64,000 nucleotides of DNA from positions 62,001 to 126,000 of the forward strand of contig NZ_LMNW01000033.1 in assembly GCF_001423125.1 (NCBI RefSeq). The letters run 5' to 3'. Positions 32,814 to 40,866 of this stretch are shown piece by piece; position 1 is the stretch's first letter, and each line of letters begins with the position of its first letter. The position numbers and the translations under genes were made by a program. The DNA comes from Duganella sp. Leaf126 (lineage in GTDB: Bacteria > Pseudomonadota > Gammaproteobacteria > Burkholderiales > Burkholderiaceae_D). Below the pieces are notes generated by a model. It searched no databases, was not told the DNA's origin, and saw only the letters and a list, made by a program, of their open reading frames with translations.

Positions 32814-34178
32814 CTATTCGAACACGCGACCGGGATCGAACACCGTGTCCGGCACCGGCACGCCGAACATGCGCAGGCGGTCGGCGAAACGGGGCCGCAC
32901 GCCGGTGGCGGAAAACGCGCCCTGTACGCGGCCCTGGGCATCGACCCCGCGCTGCTCGAAGCGGAAGATTTCGTGCATGGCGATCACATCGCCCTCCATC
33001 CCGGTCACTTCCTGCAGGCTGACCAGCTTGCGGCTGCCGTCGGTCAGACGCGAGACCTGCATCACCACCGTGACCGCAGAGCAGATCTGCTGGCGCGTGG
33101 CGCGCGGCGTCAGGTTCACGCCCGCCATGCCCACCATGTTTTCCAGACGCGCCAGCGCGTCGCGCGGGGTATTCGAGTGGACCGTGGCCAGCGAACCCTC
33201 GTGGCCGGTGTTCATCGCCTGCAGCATGTCCAGCGCCTCCGGCCCGCGCACCTCGCCCAGGATGATGCGGTCGGGCCGCATGCGCAGCGCATTGCGCACC
33301 AGCGAGCGCTGGTTCACCTCGCCCTTGCCTTCGATGTTAGGCGGCCGCGTTTCCAGCCGCACCACGTGCGGCTGGCGCATCTGCAGCTCGGCCGCATCCT
33401 CGATGGTGACGATCCGTTCGGCCGCCGGAATGAAGCCCGACAGCACGTTGAGCAGCGTGGTCTTGCCGCTGCCGGTGCCGCCCGAGATCAGGATATTGAC
33501 TTTGGCGTGGCCCAGCGCCTGCAGCACCTCCACCATCGGCGGGGTCAGGCTGCGGTTGGCCAGCAGCTTGTCGATGGTGAGCGGATTGACGGCGAAGCGG
33601 CGGATCGACAGGATCGGTCCGTCGATCGCCAGCGGCGGGATGATGGCGTTGACGCGCGAGCCGTCGGGCAGGCGCGCATCGACCATCGGGCTCGATTCGT
33701 CCACCCGGCGCCCGACGCGCGAGACGATCTTCTCGATGATCTTCATCAGGTGGGCGTTGTCGTTGAAGGTGACGTCGGTCAGTTCCAGCCGGCCGGCGCG
33801 CTCCACGTACACCATGGCGGCGGTATTGACCAGGATGTCGGAGACGCCCGGATCGGCCAGCAGCGGTTCGAGCGGGCCGAAACCGAGCATCTCGTGCTGG
33901 ATGTCGAGCACCAGGCTGTGACGCTCGTGCTGGTTGAGCACGATGCGCTCCTCCTCGATGATGCGCTGGACCAGCAGCGCCAGCTCGTGCTTGAACTGCT
34001 CGGGCGTGAGCCGCTGCAGCCGTTCGAGGTCGATGCGTTCCATGATCAGGTGGTGCATGCTCTTCTTCAGCTCCTGGTAGGCGGCAGCGGCCAGGCCCGG
34101 CGTGCCTGCCATACCGGCTACCGCCAATGCACCGTGGTGGACGTCGCCGGCCACTGCCAGGCGTTCGCGCAAGCTCAT
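32814..34178 (-). CDS. tadA: Tad pilus assembly/retraction ATPase TadA (CpaF)
   Basis: 454-aa secretion ATPase that powers Flp pilus extension and retraction. N-terminal domain about 40-200; Walker A GGTGSGKTT at 233-241; Walker B-like RIILGEVRG at 304-312; His box GHEGSLATVHSN at 325-336. The arginine-rich SRVGRRVDES segment near 153-163 is typical of the CpaF branch. It follows tadZ by 9 nt. This branch acts as a bifunctional motor in Caulobacter and Aggregatibacter systems; the same is inferred here. Confidence 0.96.
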   Translation of the reverse strand: MSLRERLAVAGDVHHGALAVAGMAGTPGLAAAAYQELKKSMHHLIMERIDLERLQRLTPEQFKHELALLVQRIIEEERIVLNQHERHSLVLDIQHEMLGFGPLEPLLADPGVSDILVNTAAMVYVERAGRLELTDVTFNDNAHLMKIIEKIVSRVGRRVDESSPMVDARLPDGSRVNAIIPPLAIDGPILSIRRFAVNPLTIDKLLANRSLTPPMVEVLQALGHAKVNILISGGTGSGKTTLLNVLSGFIPAAERIVTIEDAAELQMRQPHVVRLETRPPNIEGKGEVNQRSLVRNALRMRPDRIILGEVRGPEALDMLQAMNTGHEGSLATVHSNTPRDALARLENMVGMAGVNLTPRATRQQICSAVTVVMQVSRLTDGSRKLVSLQEVTGMEGDVIAMHEIFRFEQRGVDAQGRVQGAFSATGVRPRFADRLRMFGVPVPDTVFDPGRVFE

Positions 34179-34187
34179 GTCGTTCTC

Positions 34188-35372
34188 CTAGTCGATGTGA
34201 TGGTCATTGCCGTTGCGGCCGAACAGGCGGTCGAACAGGCCGCGGCTCTCGGCCACGCGGCGCGCCGTCACCAGTTCCACCATGTCGGCCAGGCTGCGCG
34301 CCACCGTGCTGCTGCGCGACAGTTGCAGCACGGGGATGCCCTGGTTGACCGAATCGGTCGCCGACAGGTAGTCGTTGGGCACCGTGTGCATGACCTCCGC
34401 GCCCAGCGCCTGCTCCAGGTCCGCCAGGCGCAGCTTGCCGCCCTTCTCGTAGCGGTTGACGATGAGCCGCATCCGTTCGCCGGGATAGCCGAGCGAGCGG
34501 AAGATATCGAGCAGGCGGCGGCCATCGCGGATATCGGGCAGCGCCAGTTGCAGCACCGGGTAGATCGAATCGGCCTGGTCGAGCGCACGCAGCGAGATGG
34601 CGTCGATCTGGCGGCCCACGTCGAGCACGATGTAGTCGTAGTGCTGACGCGCCACGCGCAGGATGGTGTCGATGTGCTCGGGCTTCATTTCCACCAGGTG
34701 CTGCGGGTCGTCGGCAGCCGCCAGCACGCCGAAGTTCGAGGCCACGTGCACCAGGCACGAGTCGAGGAAGGCGCCGTCCATGCGCCCGATCTGGGCGCAG
34801 ATGTCGGACAGCGTCATGGCCGGCTTTTGGTCCGACACATACAGCGTGGCGTCGCCGAACTGGGGGTGCAGGTCGATCAGCAGCACCCGCTTGTCGGCCA
34901 GCGCGGCCAGCGCGTAACCGAAATTGGTGGACAAGAAGGTGGCGCCGCTGCCGCCCTTGCACGAAATAAAAGCCAGCACGCGGCCGTCGCGCACGCGGCT
35001 GACGCCGGCCGCGACTTCGATGCGATCGATCGCTTCATGGAAGGCGCGGTGCACCAGCGGCAGCTGCAGCACTTCGCGCATGCCGGCGCGCATGGCGCGG
35101 ATCAGCAGGTCGTGCTGCGGCGCGCGCGTGAGCAGCATGAACGACGCTGCCGGATAGTGGCGCGACAGCCGTTCCACCAGGTCGCCGTCGGCCGGTTCCA
35201 CATCGCTGGCATCAAAAATCACCAGGTCCGGCGACTCGGGCAGCTGGCGCTCGACGGCGTCGCGCAGACCGTGGCGCGCAGCCACCAGTTGCACCGCCGG
35301 CAGGCGCGCCGATCCCTGCGCCGCCACCTCGGCGTGCAGCAGGCTGTCATTGCTGATCATCAGCGCTCTCAT
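34188..35372 (-). CDS. cpaE: Tad pilus localisation protein TadZ/CpaE
   Basis: 394-aa protein with an N-terminal receiver-like domain (about 1-120, without the usual phosphorylation set) and a C-terminal ParA/MinD-type ATPase (about 130-380). The deviant Walker A is CKGGSGATF, with Thr/Ala in place of the usual K-T ending, and the region IVLDVGRQID forms the Walker B strand. CpaE/TadZ places the pilus machine at the cell pole. The gene is 9 nt from tadA and 9 nt from the upstream lipoprotein gene. Confidence 0.92.
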   Translation of the reverse strand: MRALMISNDSLLHAEVAAQGSARLPAVQLVAARHGLRDAVERQLPESPDLVIFDASDVEPADGDLVERLSRHYPAASFMLLTRAPQHDLLIRAMRAGMREVLQLPLVHRAFHEAIDRIEVAAGVSRVRDGRVLAFISCKGGSGATFLSTNFGYALAALADKRVLLIDLHPQFGDATLYVSDQKPAMTLSDICAQIGRMDGAFLDSCLVHVASNFGVLAAADDPQHLVEMKPEHIDTILRVARQHYDYIVLDVGRQIDAISLRALDQADSIYPVLQLALPDIRDGRRLLDIFRSLGYPGERMRLIVNRYEKGGKLRLADLEQALGAEVMHTVPNDYLSATDSVNQGIPVLQLSRSSTVARSLADMVELVTARRVAESRGLFDRLFGRNGNDHHID

Positions 35373-35381
35373 GGCCGCTCC

Positions 35382-35651
35382 TTATTTGTTATCGATGACG
35401 AAGGTGGGCTGCGGCGGCGGATCGCTGAACGATTTCTGATAGCGCGCATAGCCCTGCTGCGCCGCCTTGCCGTCGATGCCGGTCACCGGGTCCGGATTGC
35501 GGCCGGCATCGGCGTCGAGCACCTGCAGCGCCAGCGCCAGGCGGGCATTGGCGCCGAAGTGGGTGTCCCAGTACGGGGTGGTGGGCGCCGGCGTCAACAC
35601 GGTGCAGCCGGCCAGCGCGCACGCCGCCGGCATCACATGAACAAGTCGCAT
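35382..35651 (-). CDS. Small Tad-locus lipoprotein
   Basis: 89-aa protein with a lipobox ALAGC that would leave a lipidated Cys at about residue 16. The mature part contains FGANARLALALQVLDADAGR and GIDGKAAQQGYARYQ, strings seen in short pilus-assembly lipoproteins next to cpaC/cpaE. Probably a pilotin or secretin-associated factor in the place of CpaD, though too short to be CpaD itself. Spacing of 15 nt after the secretin gene and 9 nt before cpaE supports co-transcription. Confidence 0.78.
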   Translation of the reverse strand: MRLVHVMPAACALAGCTVLTPAPTTPYWDTHFGANARLALALQVLDADAGRNPDPVTGIDGKAAQQGYARYQKSFSDPPPQPTFVIDNK

Positions 35652-35666
35652 AAAGGTTCCTGAAGG

Positions 35667-37319
35667 TTAGCGGGAAGGTGTCGCTGCCGATGGTGCTGCT
35701 GGTGCTGCTGGTGCCGATGGTGCCGCTGGTGCTGCGCCTTCCAGCCGGCCGCCCAGCAACAGTTCGGTGCGCGTGGGCGGCACCACGCTGTCGGTCGGCA
35801 GCCGCACCTCGGCCGGCAGCGGGCGCACCAGGCGCGGGGTGACCACGAACAGCAATTCGGTGCGGTCGTGCTGGAAGTCGGTACTGCGAAACAGCGCCCC
35901 CAGAATCGGCAGCTCGCCCAGGATCGGCAAGCCATGGATATTGCTGGTGCGGTTGTTCTTGATCAGGCCACCGATGGCGAAGCTCTGGCCGTCGATCAGC
36001 TCCACCGTGGTGGCCGCGCGCCGGGTGGTGATCAGGGGCAGGACCGCGCCGCTCGTCAGGCCGCTGGCCGAGATGCCGACACCCTCGCGCGACAGCTCCG
36101 ACACTTCCGGCGCCACCCGCAGGTTGATGCGGCCGCCGGCCAGCACGGTGGGCGTGAAGCGCAGGCCTACGCCGAATTCCTTTTCTTCCAGCGTGACCTT
36201 GTTGTTGTCCTGTGCGACCGGCACCAGGATTTTGCCGCCGGCCAGAAAACTGCCCTCCTGGCCGCTGATGGCCATCACGGTCGGCTCGGCCAGGATGCGC
36301 ACCAGGCCCTCCTGCTTTTCGGCGGCGATGCCGAGCCGGTCGCCACTGGCGCGCCCCACGCCCAGGGCGCCGCGCAGGGTGCCGCTCAGGAAGTTCGAGG
36401 CCAGCACGCCGGCCCAGCTGCCGCCACCGACGCCGAGCGCAAAACCGCTTTCGAGCTTGTCGAGCAGGGTCTTCGAGACTTCGGCGATTTTCACTTCCAG
36501 CATCACCTGCTGCGGCGCGCCGACGTTGAGGAAATTGATCACGCGCGCCTGGCCGCTGCCCGTGTTGCCACCGCTGCCACCGCTGCTGCTGCCGGCAGGC
36601 GCCGCCCCGTCCCTGTCGCCGGCCAGGGCCCGCGCCGGCCGCCGCACGTAGGCCTGGGCCAGCTCCAGCACGCGCGCGCCCGCCTGCGTGTCGCTGACGG
36701 TGCCGCTCAGGACCAGGGTGTCGCCGGCGGCAGTGACGACGATCTGCCGTTGCTCCGGCATCAGCGCTGCCAGCGACGCCTGCAGGGCGCCGGGGTCGAT
36801 GCCCACCGTTACTTCGACCACGTTGCAGACGCCGCTTCGGCCCTGCACGATCATATTGCTGGTGCCGATGTCGGCGCCGGCCAGGTACAGCGTGTCCGGC
36901 GCCACCAGCATCGCCTCGAGCACGGCCGGGTTGCCCACGCTGCGCGCCGTCACCGCCTCGGGCATGCGCATCAGCGTTGATTTCCCCAGCTGCAGCGACA
37001 GGTGACCGGGCGCGGCAGCCTGGCCGGCGCAGCGCAGCGTGCCGCCGCCCGGTGCCGGCCTGGCGGCGGCAGGCGTCGCCACCGCTGCGGAGGTTGCCGG
37101 GGTGGCTGCGCCCGCAGCCGCCGGGGTGGCCGCACCGGGCGCCGCTGCACCGGGCGCCGCCGCGCCGGGCGCCGCCGCGCACGCCGCGCCCGGCAGCGCC
37201 AGCCCGCACAGCATCAGCAGCGCGCGCAGCGGCGGCGCGATCAGCGCCGCGAACCGGGGCCGTAGCGGCGGCAGCAAGCCGGAACCGGGCTGGCGACAGG
37301 TGCGATCAGCGGTCGTCAT
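35667..37319 (-). CDS. cpaC: Tad pilus outer-membrane secretin RcpA/CpaC
   Basis: 550-aa secretin forming the outer-membrane pore of the Flp pilus. A basic N-terminus and signal helix (about 25-48) precede an Ala/Pro/Gly-rich segment (about 49-95, partly a 15-nt repeat). N-domains follow: a BON-like strand region with LGKSTLMRMPEAVTARSVGNP and a BON/transport part. The secretin core runs about 260-500 (VEVKIAEVSKTLLDKL-type start, VPVAQ..., LRVAPEVSEL, FAIGGLIKN, LPILGELPILGALFRS). The C-terminal tail (about 510-550) is again Ala/Pro-rich, encoded by a 9-nt repeat. It lies 7 nt after cpaB. Confidence 0.94.
   Translation of the reverse strand: MTTADRTCRQPGSGLLPPLRPRFAALIAPPLRALLMLCGLALPGAACAAAPGAAAPGAAAPGAATPAAAGAATPATSAAVATPAAARPAPGGGTLRCAGQAAAPGHLSLQLGKSTLMRMPEAVTARSVGNPAVLEAMLVAPDTLYLAGADIGTSNMIVQGRSGVCNVVEVTVGIDPGALQASLAALMPEQRQIVVTAAGDTLVLSGTVSDTQAGARVLELAQAYVRRPARALAGDRDGAAPAGSSSGGSGGNTGSGQARVINFLNVGAPQQVMLEVKIAEVSKTLLDKLESGFALGVGGGSWAGVLASNFLSGTLRGALGVGRASGDRLGIAAEKQEGLVRILAEPTVMAISGQEGSFLAGGKILVPVAQDNNKVTLEEKEFGVGLRFTPTVLAGGRINLRVAPEVSELSREGVGISASGLTSGAVLPLITTRRAATTVELIDGQSFAIGGLIKNNRTSNIHGLPILGELPILGALFRSTDFQHDRTELLFVVTPRLVRPLPAEVRLPTDSVVPPTRTELLLGGRLEGAAPAAPSAPAAPAAPSAATPSR
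35692..35736 (-). repeat. 9-nt tandem repeat (five units) in the secretin 3' end
   Basis: Five units of the form GGTGCYGMY (GGTGCTGCT twice, GGTGCCGAT, GGTGCCGCT, GGTGCTGCG), encoding Ala/Pro/Ser tripeptides at the C-terminus of the secretin. It is the same unit family as at 30276-30320. Confidence 0.78.
37141..37185 (-). repeat. 15-nt tandem repeat (three units) in the secretin 5' part
   Basis: Three near-identical 15-nt units, GCCGCTGCACCGGGC, GCCGCCGCGCCGGGC and GCCGCCGCGCACGCC, preceded by a 12-nt partial copy at 37129-37140. They encode an Ala-Pro-Gly-Ala-Ala series just after the signal sequence. Confidence 0.8.
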
Positions 37320-37326
37320 GGCGTTC

Positions 37327-38181
37327 TCACAGACATTCCTGCTTGCGCTGCACGCCGGCGATCACGCCCACGCAGTGGCGCACGGGTCCGGCGGCGGCCA
37401 GCCGGGGGCGCGGCGCGGCCGCTGCTGGCGGTGCAGCCGCAGGCGCCGTGGCAGCAGCCGGCTCGCCAGCCGGGGCCACGGGCGCCGCGCTGCCGAGCAG
37501 CGTGGCCCGGGTGGCGCCGTCGGTGGTGCCGGGACGCGGATCGACCTGGTTGCGCAACACCAGCGACAGCGTGCCCACGCTGCGCGCCAGGTCGAGTTTT
37601 TCGGCCTGGTCCGGCGTCACTTCCAGCGTGACGGCGTTGACCACGCGCGGCTTGGTCTCGTCGCGCCCCACCTCCTGCGCGACCGCCAGCACCAGTATCC
37701 GTTCCAGCACGATCTTGGAGATGGCGTTGTCGCCGCCGCGCGCCGACTGCGTGTTGACCAGGATGTCGACAAAATTGCCGGGCAGCGCGAAGCCGGCCAC
37801 GCCGACGACATCGTTGACGCGCACGGTGATGGCGCGGTTGCCTTCGGTGATCAGCGCCGACAGGCCCCCCACGGTGCCGGCCGGCGCCAGCTTGGCTTCG
37901 GTCAGCGGTTCATCGCGCAGCACGCTCGCCTTCAATACCCGCCCCGCCAGCCGCGACGGATCGCGCAAGGCGCCGTGCGGCTGGCTCTCGGCAGGCCAGT
38001 CGAGCGTTTTCATCATCTCGGGCGCCAGCCGCTGGCCCAGGCTGATGTCGGCGCCCGCCACCACGATGCGGTTGCGCGTGGCGGGCGCCTGGCCCAGCAG
38101 CCAGTGCGAGGCCAGCGCCACGGCCGCCAGTCCGAACACGACAGCCAGCGCCATCATCGACCATGCGCGCCGGTTCTTCAT
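37327..38181 (-). CDS. cpaB: Flp pilus assembly protein CpaB (RcpC)
   Basis: 284-aa protein with one N-terminal membrane segment (about 9-28), an SAF domain (about 38-100: VVAGADISLGQRLAPEMM, LRDEPLTEAKL) and the RcpC/CpaB domain (about 105-215: GNRAITVRVNDVVGVAGFALPGNFVDILV). A Pro/Ala-rich tail leads to CVGVIAGVQRKQECL. CpaB is a periplasmic assembly factor working with the secretin; SAF domains may bind sugars or peptidoglycan. Its ATG overlaps the stop of the upstream ATPase gene by 4 nt. Confidence 0.92.
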   Translation of the reverse strand: MKNRRAWSMMALAVVFGLAAVALASHWLLGQAPATRNRIVVAGADISLGQRLAPEMMKTLDWPAESQPHGALRDPSRLAGRVLKASVLRDEPLTEAKLAPAGTVGGLSALITEGNRAITVRVNDVVGVAGFALPGNFVDILVNTQSARGGDNAISKIVLERILVLAVAQEVGRDETKPRVVNAVTLEVTPDQAEKLDLARSVGTLSLVLRNQVDPRPGTTDGATRATLLGSAAPVAPAGEPAAATAPAAAPPAAAAPRPRLAAAGPVRHCVGVIAGVQRKQECL

Positions 38182-39590
38182 ACGCTGTGCAGCACGGTCT
38201 GACCGGTCAGCGGCAGCGGGACTGCGCCGTCGCCGTCGCCGGCGAACATGCTGGCCCAGGCCTGGTCCAGCGCGCCGGTGGTGAGCCGCGGCGGGGCGCC
38301 GTTGAAGCCGGCGAAATCGACCAGGCGGCTGACGATTTCATGCGGATACGCGGCCAGCAGCGGCAAGCCGCTGGCCGCGTGCAGCCGGTCGACCAGGTAG
38401 CGCAGCGCGGCGTCGTCGTACGGCACGCCCGCGGTCAGGCATTGCTGGCGGAACAGCGCGCGGTAGGCAGCCGTCCCCAGCGCGCCTACCGGGATCTGGT
38501 AACCGACGCGGCGCAGCGCTGCCGCATCGAGCAATGTCGCGGGCGTCAGGCTGGTGGCGAACACCAGCTGCATGCGGCACGGCGCCTCGAAGTGGTAGCC
38601 GCCGGCCAGCGTCAGCTGGCTGCGGCGCAGTTCGCGCGCCTGGGCGAAGCGGTTGAGCAGCTCGGGCGCCGCGATGCGCTGGCGTCCGAGGTCGTCGACG
38701 ATCAGCAGGCCGTTGTTGGCCTTGAGCTGGGGCGCGGCGCGGTAGCAGCCGTTGGGCGTATCGGCCTGCAGGTCGAGCATGTCGGCGGTGACGTCGGCGT
38801 CGAGCACCACCACCGGGCGCTGGCACTGGACCCAGCGCGCATCGACGCTGCGCCGGTCGGCGGGCGCGCGGCCCGGGCGCACCGGCGCCGCCGCGGCACC
38901 CTGCTGGCCAGGGTGACGGCCGGGTGCCAGGTGCACCTGCGGATCGTAGACCTGCACCACGTCCTGTCCCACCAGCAGCGCGTGCGGCACCGCGATCACG
39001 CCTGGCTGCAGCGCACCGAGCTTGCGCGCCAGCGTGGACTTGCCGCTGCCCGATGGCCCGTACAGCAGCATGGAGCGGCCCGCATGCATGGCGGCGCCGA
39101 GCATTTGCAGCACGTCGGGCGCGAGCAGCAGGTCGGCCAGCTCCGCCTTCATGTCGTCGGCGTCGAGGGCTGCACCGGGCACGGCCTGGCGCTCGACCAT
39201 GGCGCGGTACGCTTCCAGCGTCACCGGCGCCGGACCGATGTAGCGGCAGCGCTCGATCCAGCCGCTGGCGCGCTGCTTGCCGGCAGCGGTCAGCTGGTAC
39301 TGGATATCGATGTCGGACTCGCCGCGCCACGCCACCTCGGCCACGTGTTCGGCCACCATGAAGTCGAGCACCTCGCGCAGCACCGTGATCGGCAGGTGCA
39401 GGCGCGCGGTCAGCACCGGCAGGTGGGTCTTGCCGGCCTGGTACAGCAGCCTGGCCACGAGCTCCACCACGAACTGCTGCGGCAGGCCGGTCTCGCGCAG
39501 CGAACGCGGCGGCAGTGGCAACACGGCTGCTGCGTCGGCGTCGTCCGGGTGGACGGGCGCGGCATGGATCGAGGAATCGAAGCTGAGCAT
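38178..39590 (-). CDS. AAA-type ATPase in the tad locus
   Basis: 470-aa cytoplasmic protein. About 30-115 looks like a winged-helix region (LPQQFVVELVARLLYQAGKTHLPVLTARL). The ATPase core has Walker A LLYGPSGSGKSTLARKLG near 180-195 and a Walker B-like NNGLLIVDDLGRQ near 310; the C-terminal part resembles the AAA lid. It is not one of the named Tad proteins (TadA and TadZ are separate genes here). It overlaps cpaB by 4 nt and follows tadV, so it belongs to the operon. ATG at 39590 is selected because the upstream in-frame codons lack a ribosome site. Its role in piliation is inferred from position. Confidence 0.8.
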   Translation of the reverse strand: MLSFDSSIHAAPVHPDDADAAAVLPLPPRSLRETGLPQQFVVELVARLLYQAGKTHLPVLTARLHLPITVLREVLDFMVAEHVAEVAWRGESDIDIQYQLTAAGKQRASGWIERCRYIGPAPVTLEAYRAMVERQAVPGAALDADDMKAELADLLLAPDVLQMLGAAMHAGRSMLLYGPSGSGKSTLARKLGALQPGVIAVPHALLVGQDVVQVYDPQVHLAPGRHPGQQGAAAAPVRPGRAPADRRSVDARWVQCQRPVVVLDADVTADMLDLQADTPNGCYRAAPQLKANNGLLIVDDLGRQRIAAPELLNRFAQARELRRSQLTLAGGYHFEAPCRMQLVFATSLTPATLLDAAALRRVGYQIPVGALGTAAYRALFRQQCLTAGVPYDDAALRYLVDRLHAASGLPLLAAYPHEIVSRLVDFAGFNGAPPRLTTGALDQAWASMFAGDGDGAVPLPLTGQTVLHSV

Positions 39591-39704
39591 GGCTGTTCTC
39601 CGCACTGCTGGTGGAACCGCTGGAGGCGTCTGATCGAGAAACCGAGTCTAGCCATTCTTGCCTACAGGATATTGACCATTAGCAAGAGAACGCACCCGGG
39701 CAGG

Positions 39705-40265
39705 CTACCGGTGCGGCCACGCCACAACCGCTGCCGTTGCCAGCGCGATCGCCACGCCGTAGGGCATGCCGCCCACGCTGGCGATGGCCGCGCGCGGCAG
39801 CGGCGCCAGCGGCAGGCCGACCAGCCGTCCCAGCCACGGTTGCAGCAGCCGCCATAGATTGCGGGCGAGCTGGCCCACGGCGGTCCAGCCGGCGCCGCCG
39901 CGCCAGGCTTGCCACAGCAGCGTGAGCAGCGCCAGCGGCGCGCCGAGCAGATAGGTCAGCAAGGCCACGTCCACTGCGGCGGACGCACCGACGAAGGCGC
40001 CGACCATGGCCATCAGCTTGACGTCGCCGGCGGCCATGCCACGCAGCAGGTACAGCGGCAGCAACAGGAAAAAGCCGGCCAGCAGGCCAGTCAGCCAGCG
40101 CCAGCAGGCGTGGCCGGGCGCTGCCGGCTCGGCCAGCAGCTGCACCGCCAGCGCCAGCGCCAGGCCACTGACGACCAGGACATTGGGAATCTTGCGCAGC
40201 GCCAGATCGGTGACGGCCGCCTGGGCGACCAGCCAGAGCACGAGGAGCTCGTTGGCATTCCACAT
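39705..40265 (-). CDS. tadV: Flp prepilin peptidase TadV (CpaA)
   Basis: 186-aa membrane aspartic peptidase (A24) that cleaves the Flp prepilin leader. Five to six hydrophobic segments; catalytic aspartates expected in AVTDLALRKIPN (about residue 18) and in the GMAAGDVKLMA motif (about residue 76). The C-terminal GGMPYGVAIA is family typical. ATG at 40265 gives the membrane start MWNANELL. It lies 59 nt after flp; 114 nt separate it from the ATPase gene. Confidence 0.92.
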   Translation of the reverse strand: MWNANELLVLWLVAQAAVTDLALRKIPNVLVVSGLALALAVQLLAEPAAPGHACWRWLTGLLAGFFLLLPLYLLRGMAAGDVKLMAMVGAFVGASAAVDVALLTYLLGAPLALLTLLWQAWRGGAGWTAVGQLARNLWRLLQPWLGRLVGLPLAPLPRAAIASVGGMPYGVAIALATAAVVAWPHR

Positions 40266-40324
40266 GGACGTGCTCCGAATAGAGACGGCTTTCCAGCCCG
40301 TGCAGCGGCTGGAAAGCCGGGCCG

Positions 40325-40510
40325 TCAAGCGTTATGAGCGGCGATCTCTTGCGAGATTTTTTCGAAAGCGTTTTTCAACGCCGGCGAGAGGAACGAGAAC
40401 GCGGCGATGACCGCAGCGACCATGGTGGCGGCAATCAGGCCATACTCGATGGCGGTGATGCCCTCCTCGTCGGACGCAAACACTTTTGCAGCTGCAATAA
40501 GCGATGTCAT
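40325..40510 (-). CDS. flp: Flp/Fap-type pilin
   Basis: 61-aa type IVb pilin subunit of the Tad pilus. Short leader followed by EEGITAIEYGLIAATMVAAVI, which contains the Flp signature (Glu-Tyr pair at the conserved +5/+6 positions after the processing Gly). The rest is a hydrophobic helix and a short tail. ATG at 40510 is preceded by a GGGAG-like site (minus strand). As first gene of the locus and major subunit it should have the strongest promoter, within 40511-40720. Confidence 0.95.
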   Translation of the reverse strand: MTSLIAAAKVFASDEEGITAIEYGLIAATMVAAVIAAFSFLSPALKNAFEKISQEIAAHNA

Positions 40511-40866
40511 GATGAACTCCCGTAAGGTGGAAAGGATGTCCCTGGCGCGGTAGCAGCACGGCGGCGGTGACTTGCCGTCGCTGCGCCATTGGCGTCCACT
40601 ATACGGAGGGGGGGCGTGGCACAATTGACTTGAGACAAGTTTTCCTTACGGAACTATTTTGCGATCGCAAGAAGACCACGATTGGTCTTGCTATAGTTTT
40701 TTTTCGCACACATGAATTGCCTTGATTGCAAAAAGATATTATCCTGTCCGGCTTATTCTTTGGAACAGCGCCAGCCTAACGCCTGCACTCAAAGATGATG
40801 GGGCCAGCGAGTTTGCCGTCAGAGCAAACCGGCCAACCAGGACAGCGTTTTTCTCCAGAGAAAAAA
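40511..40866. other. Regulatory region between flp and the diguanylate cyclase gene
   Basis: No gene. Minus-strand TATAGT (40603-40598) with TTGTGC (40624-40619) at 15-base spacing is a weak flp promoter candidate. A perfect 12-bp palindrome TTGCGATCGCAA lies at 40659-40670, directly followed by a hairpin AAGACCA/TGGTCTT (40672-40689, loop CGAT) and a T-run (40697-40704). Rightward, TATTAT at 40737-40742 could be the -10 of the cyclase gene. A short inverted repeat ACTTG/CAAGT is at 40628-40640. Confidence 0.5.

Noticed and set aside
32172..35663. A 1163-codon open frame on the plus strand across tadB, tadA, cpaE and the small lipoprotein gene
   Set aside because: It is antisense to well-recognised tad genes, has no ribosome site or recognisable domains, and is rich in Arg/His/Gln as expected for a shadow frame in high-GC DNA.
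40511..40720. A sigma-54 promoter for flp (GG-N10-GC pattern on the minus strand)
   Set aside because: The match to TGGCAC-N5-TTGCA is poor and such patterns are frequent in GC-rich DNA.
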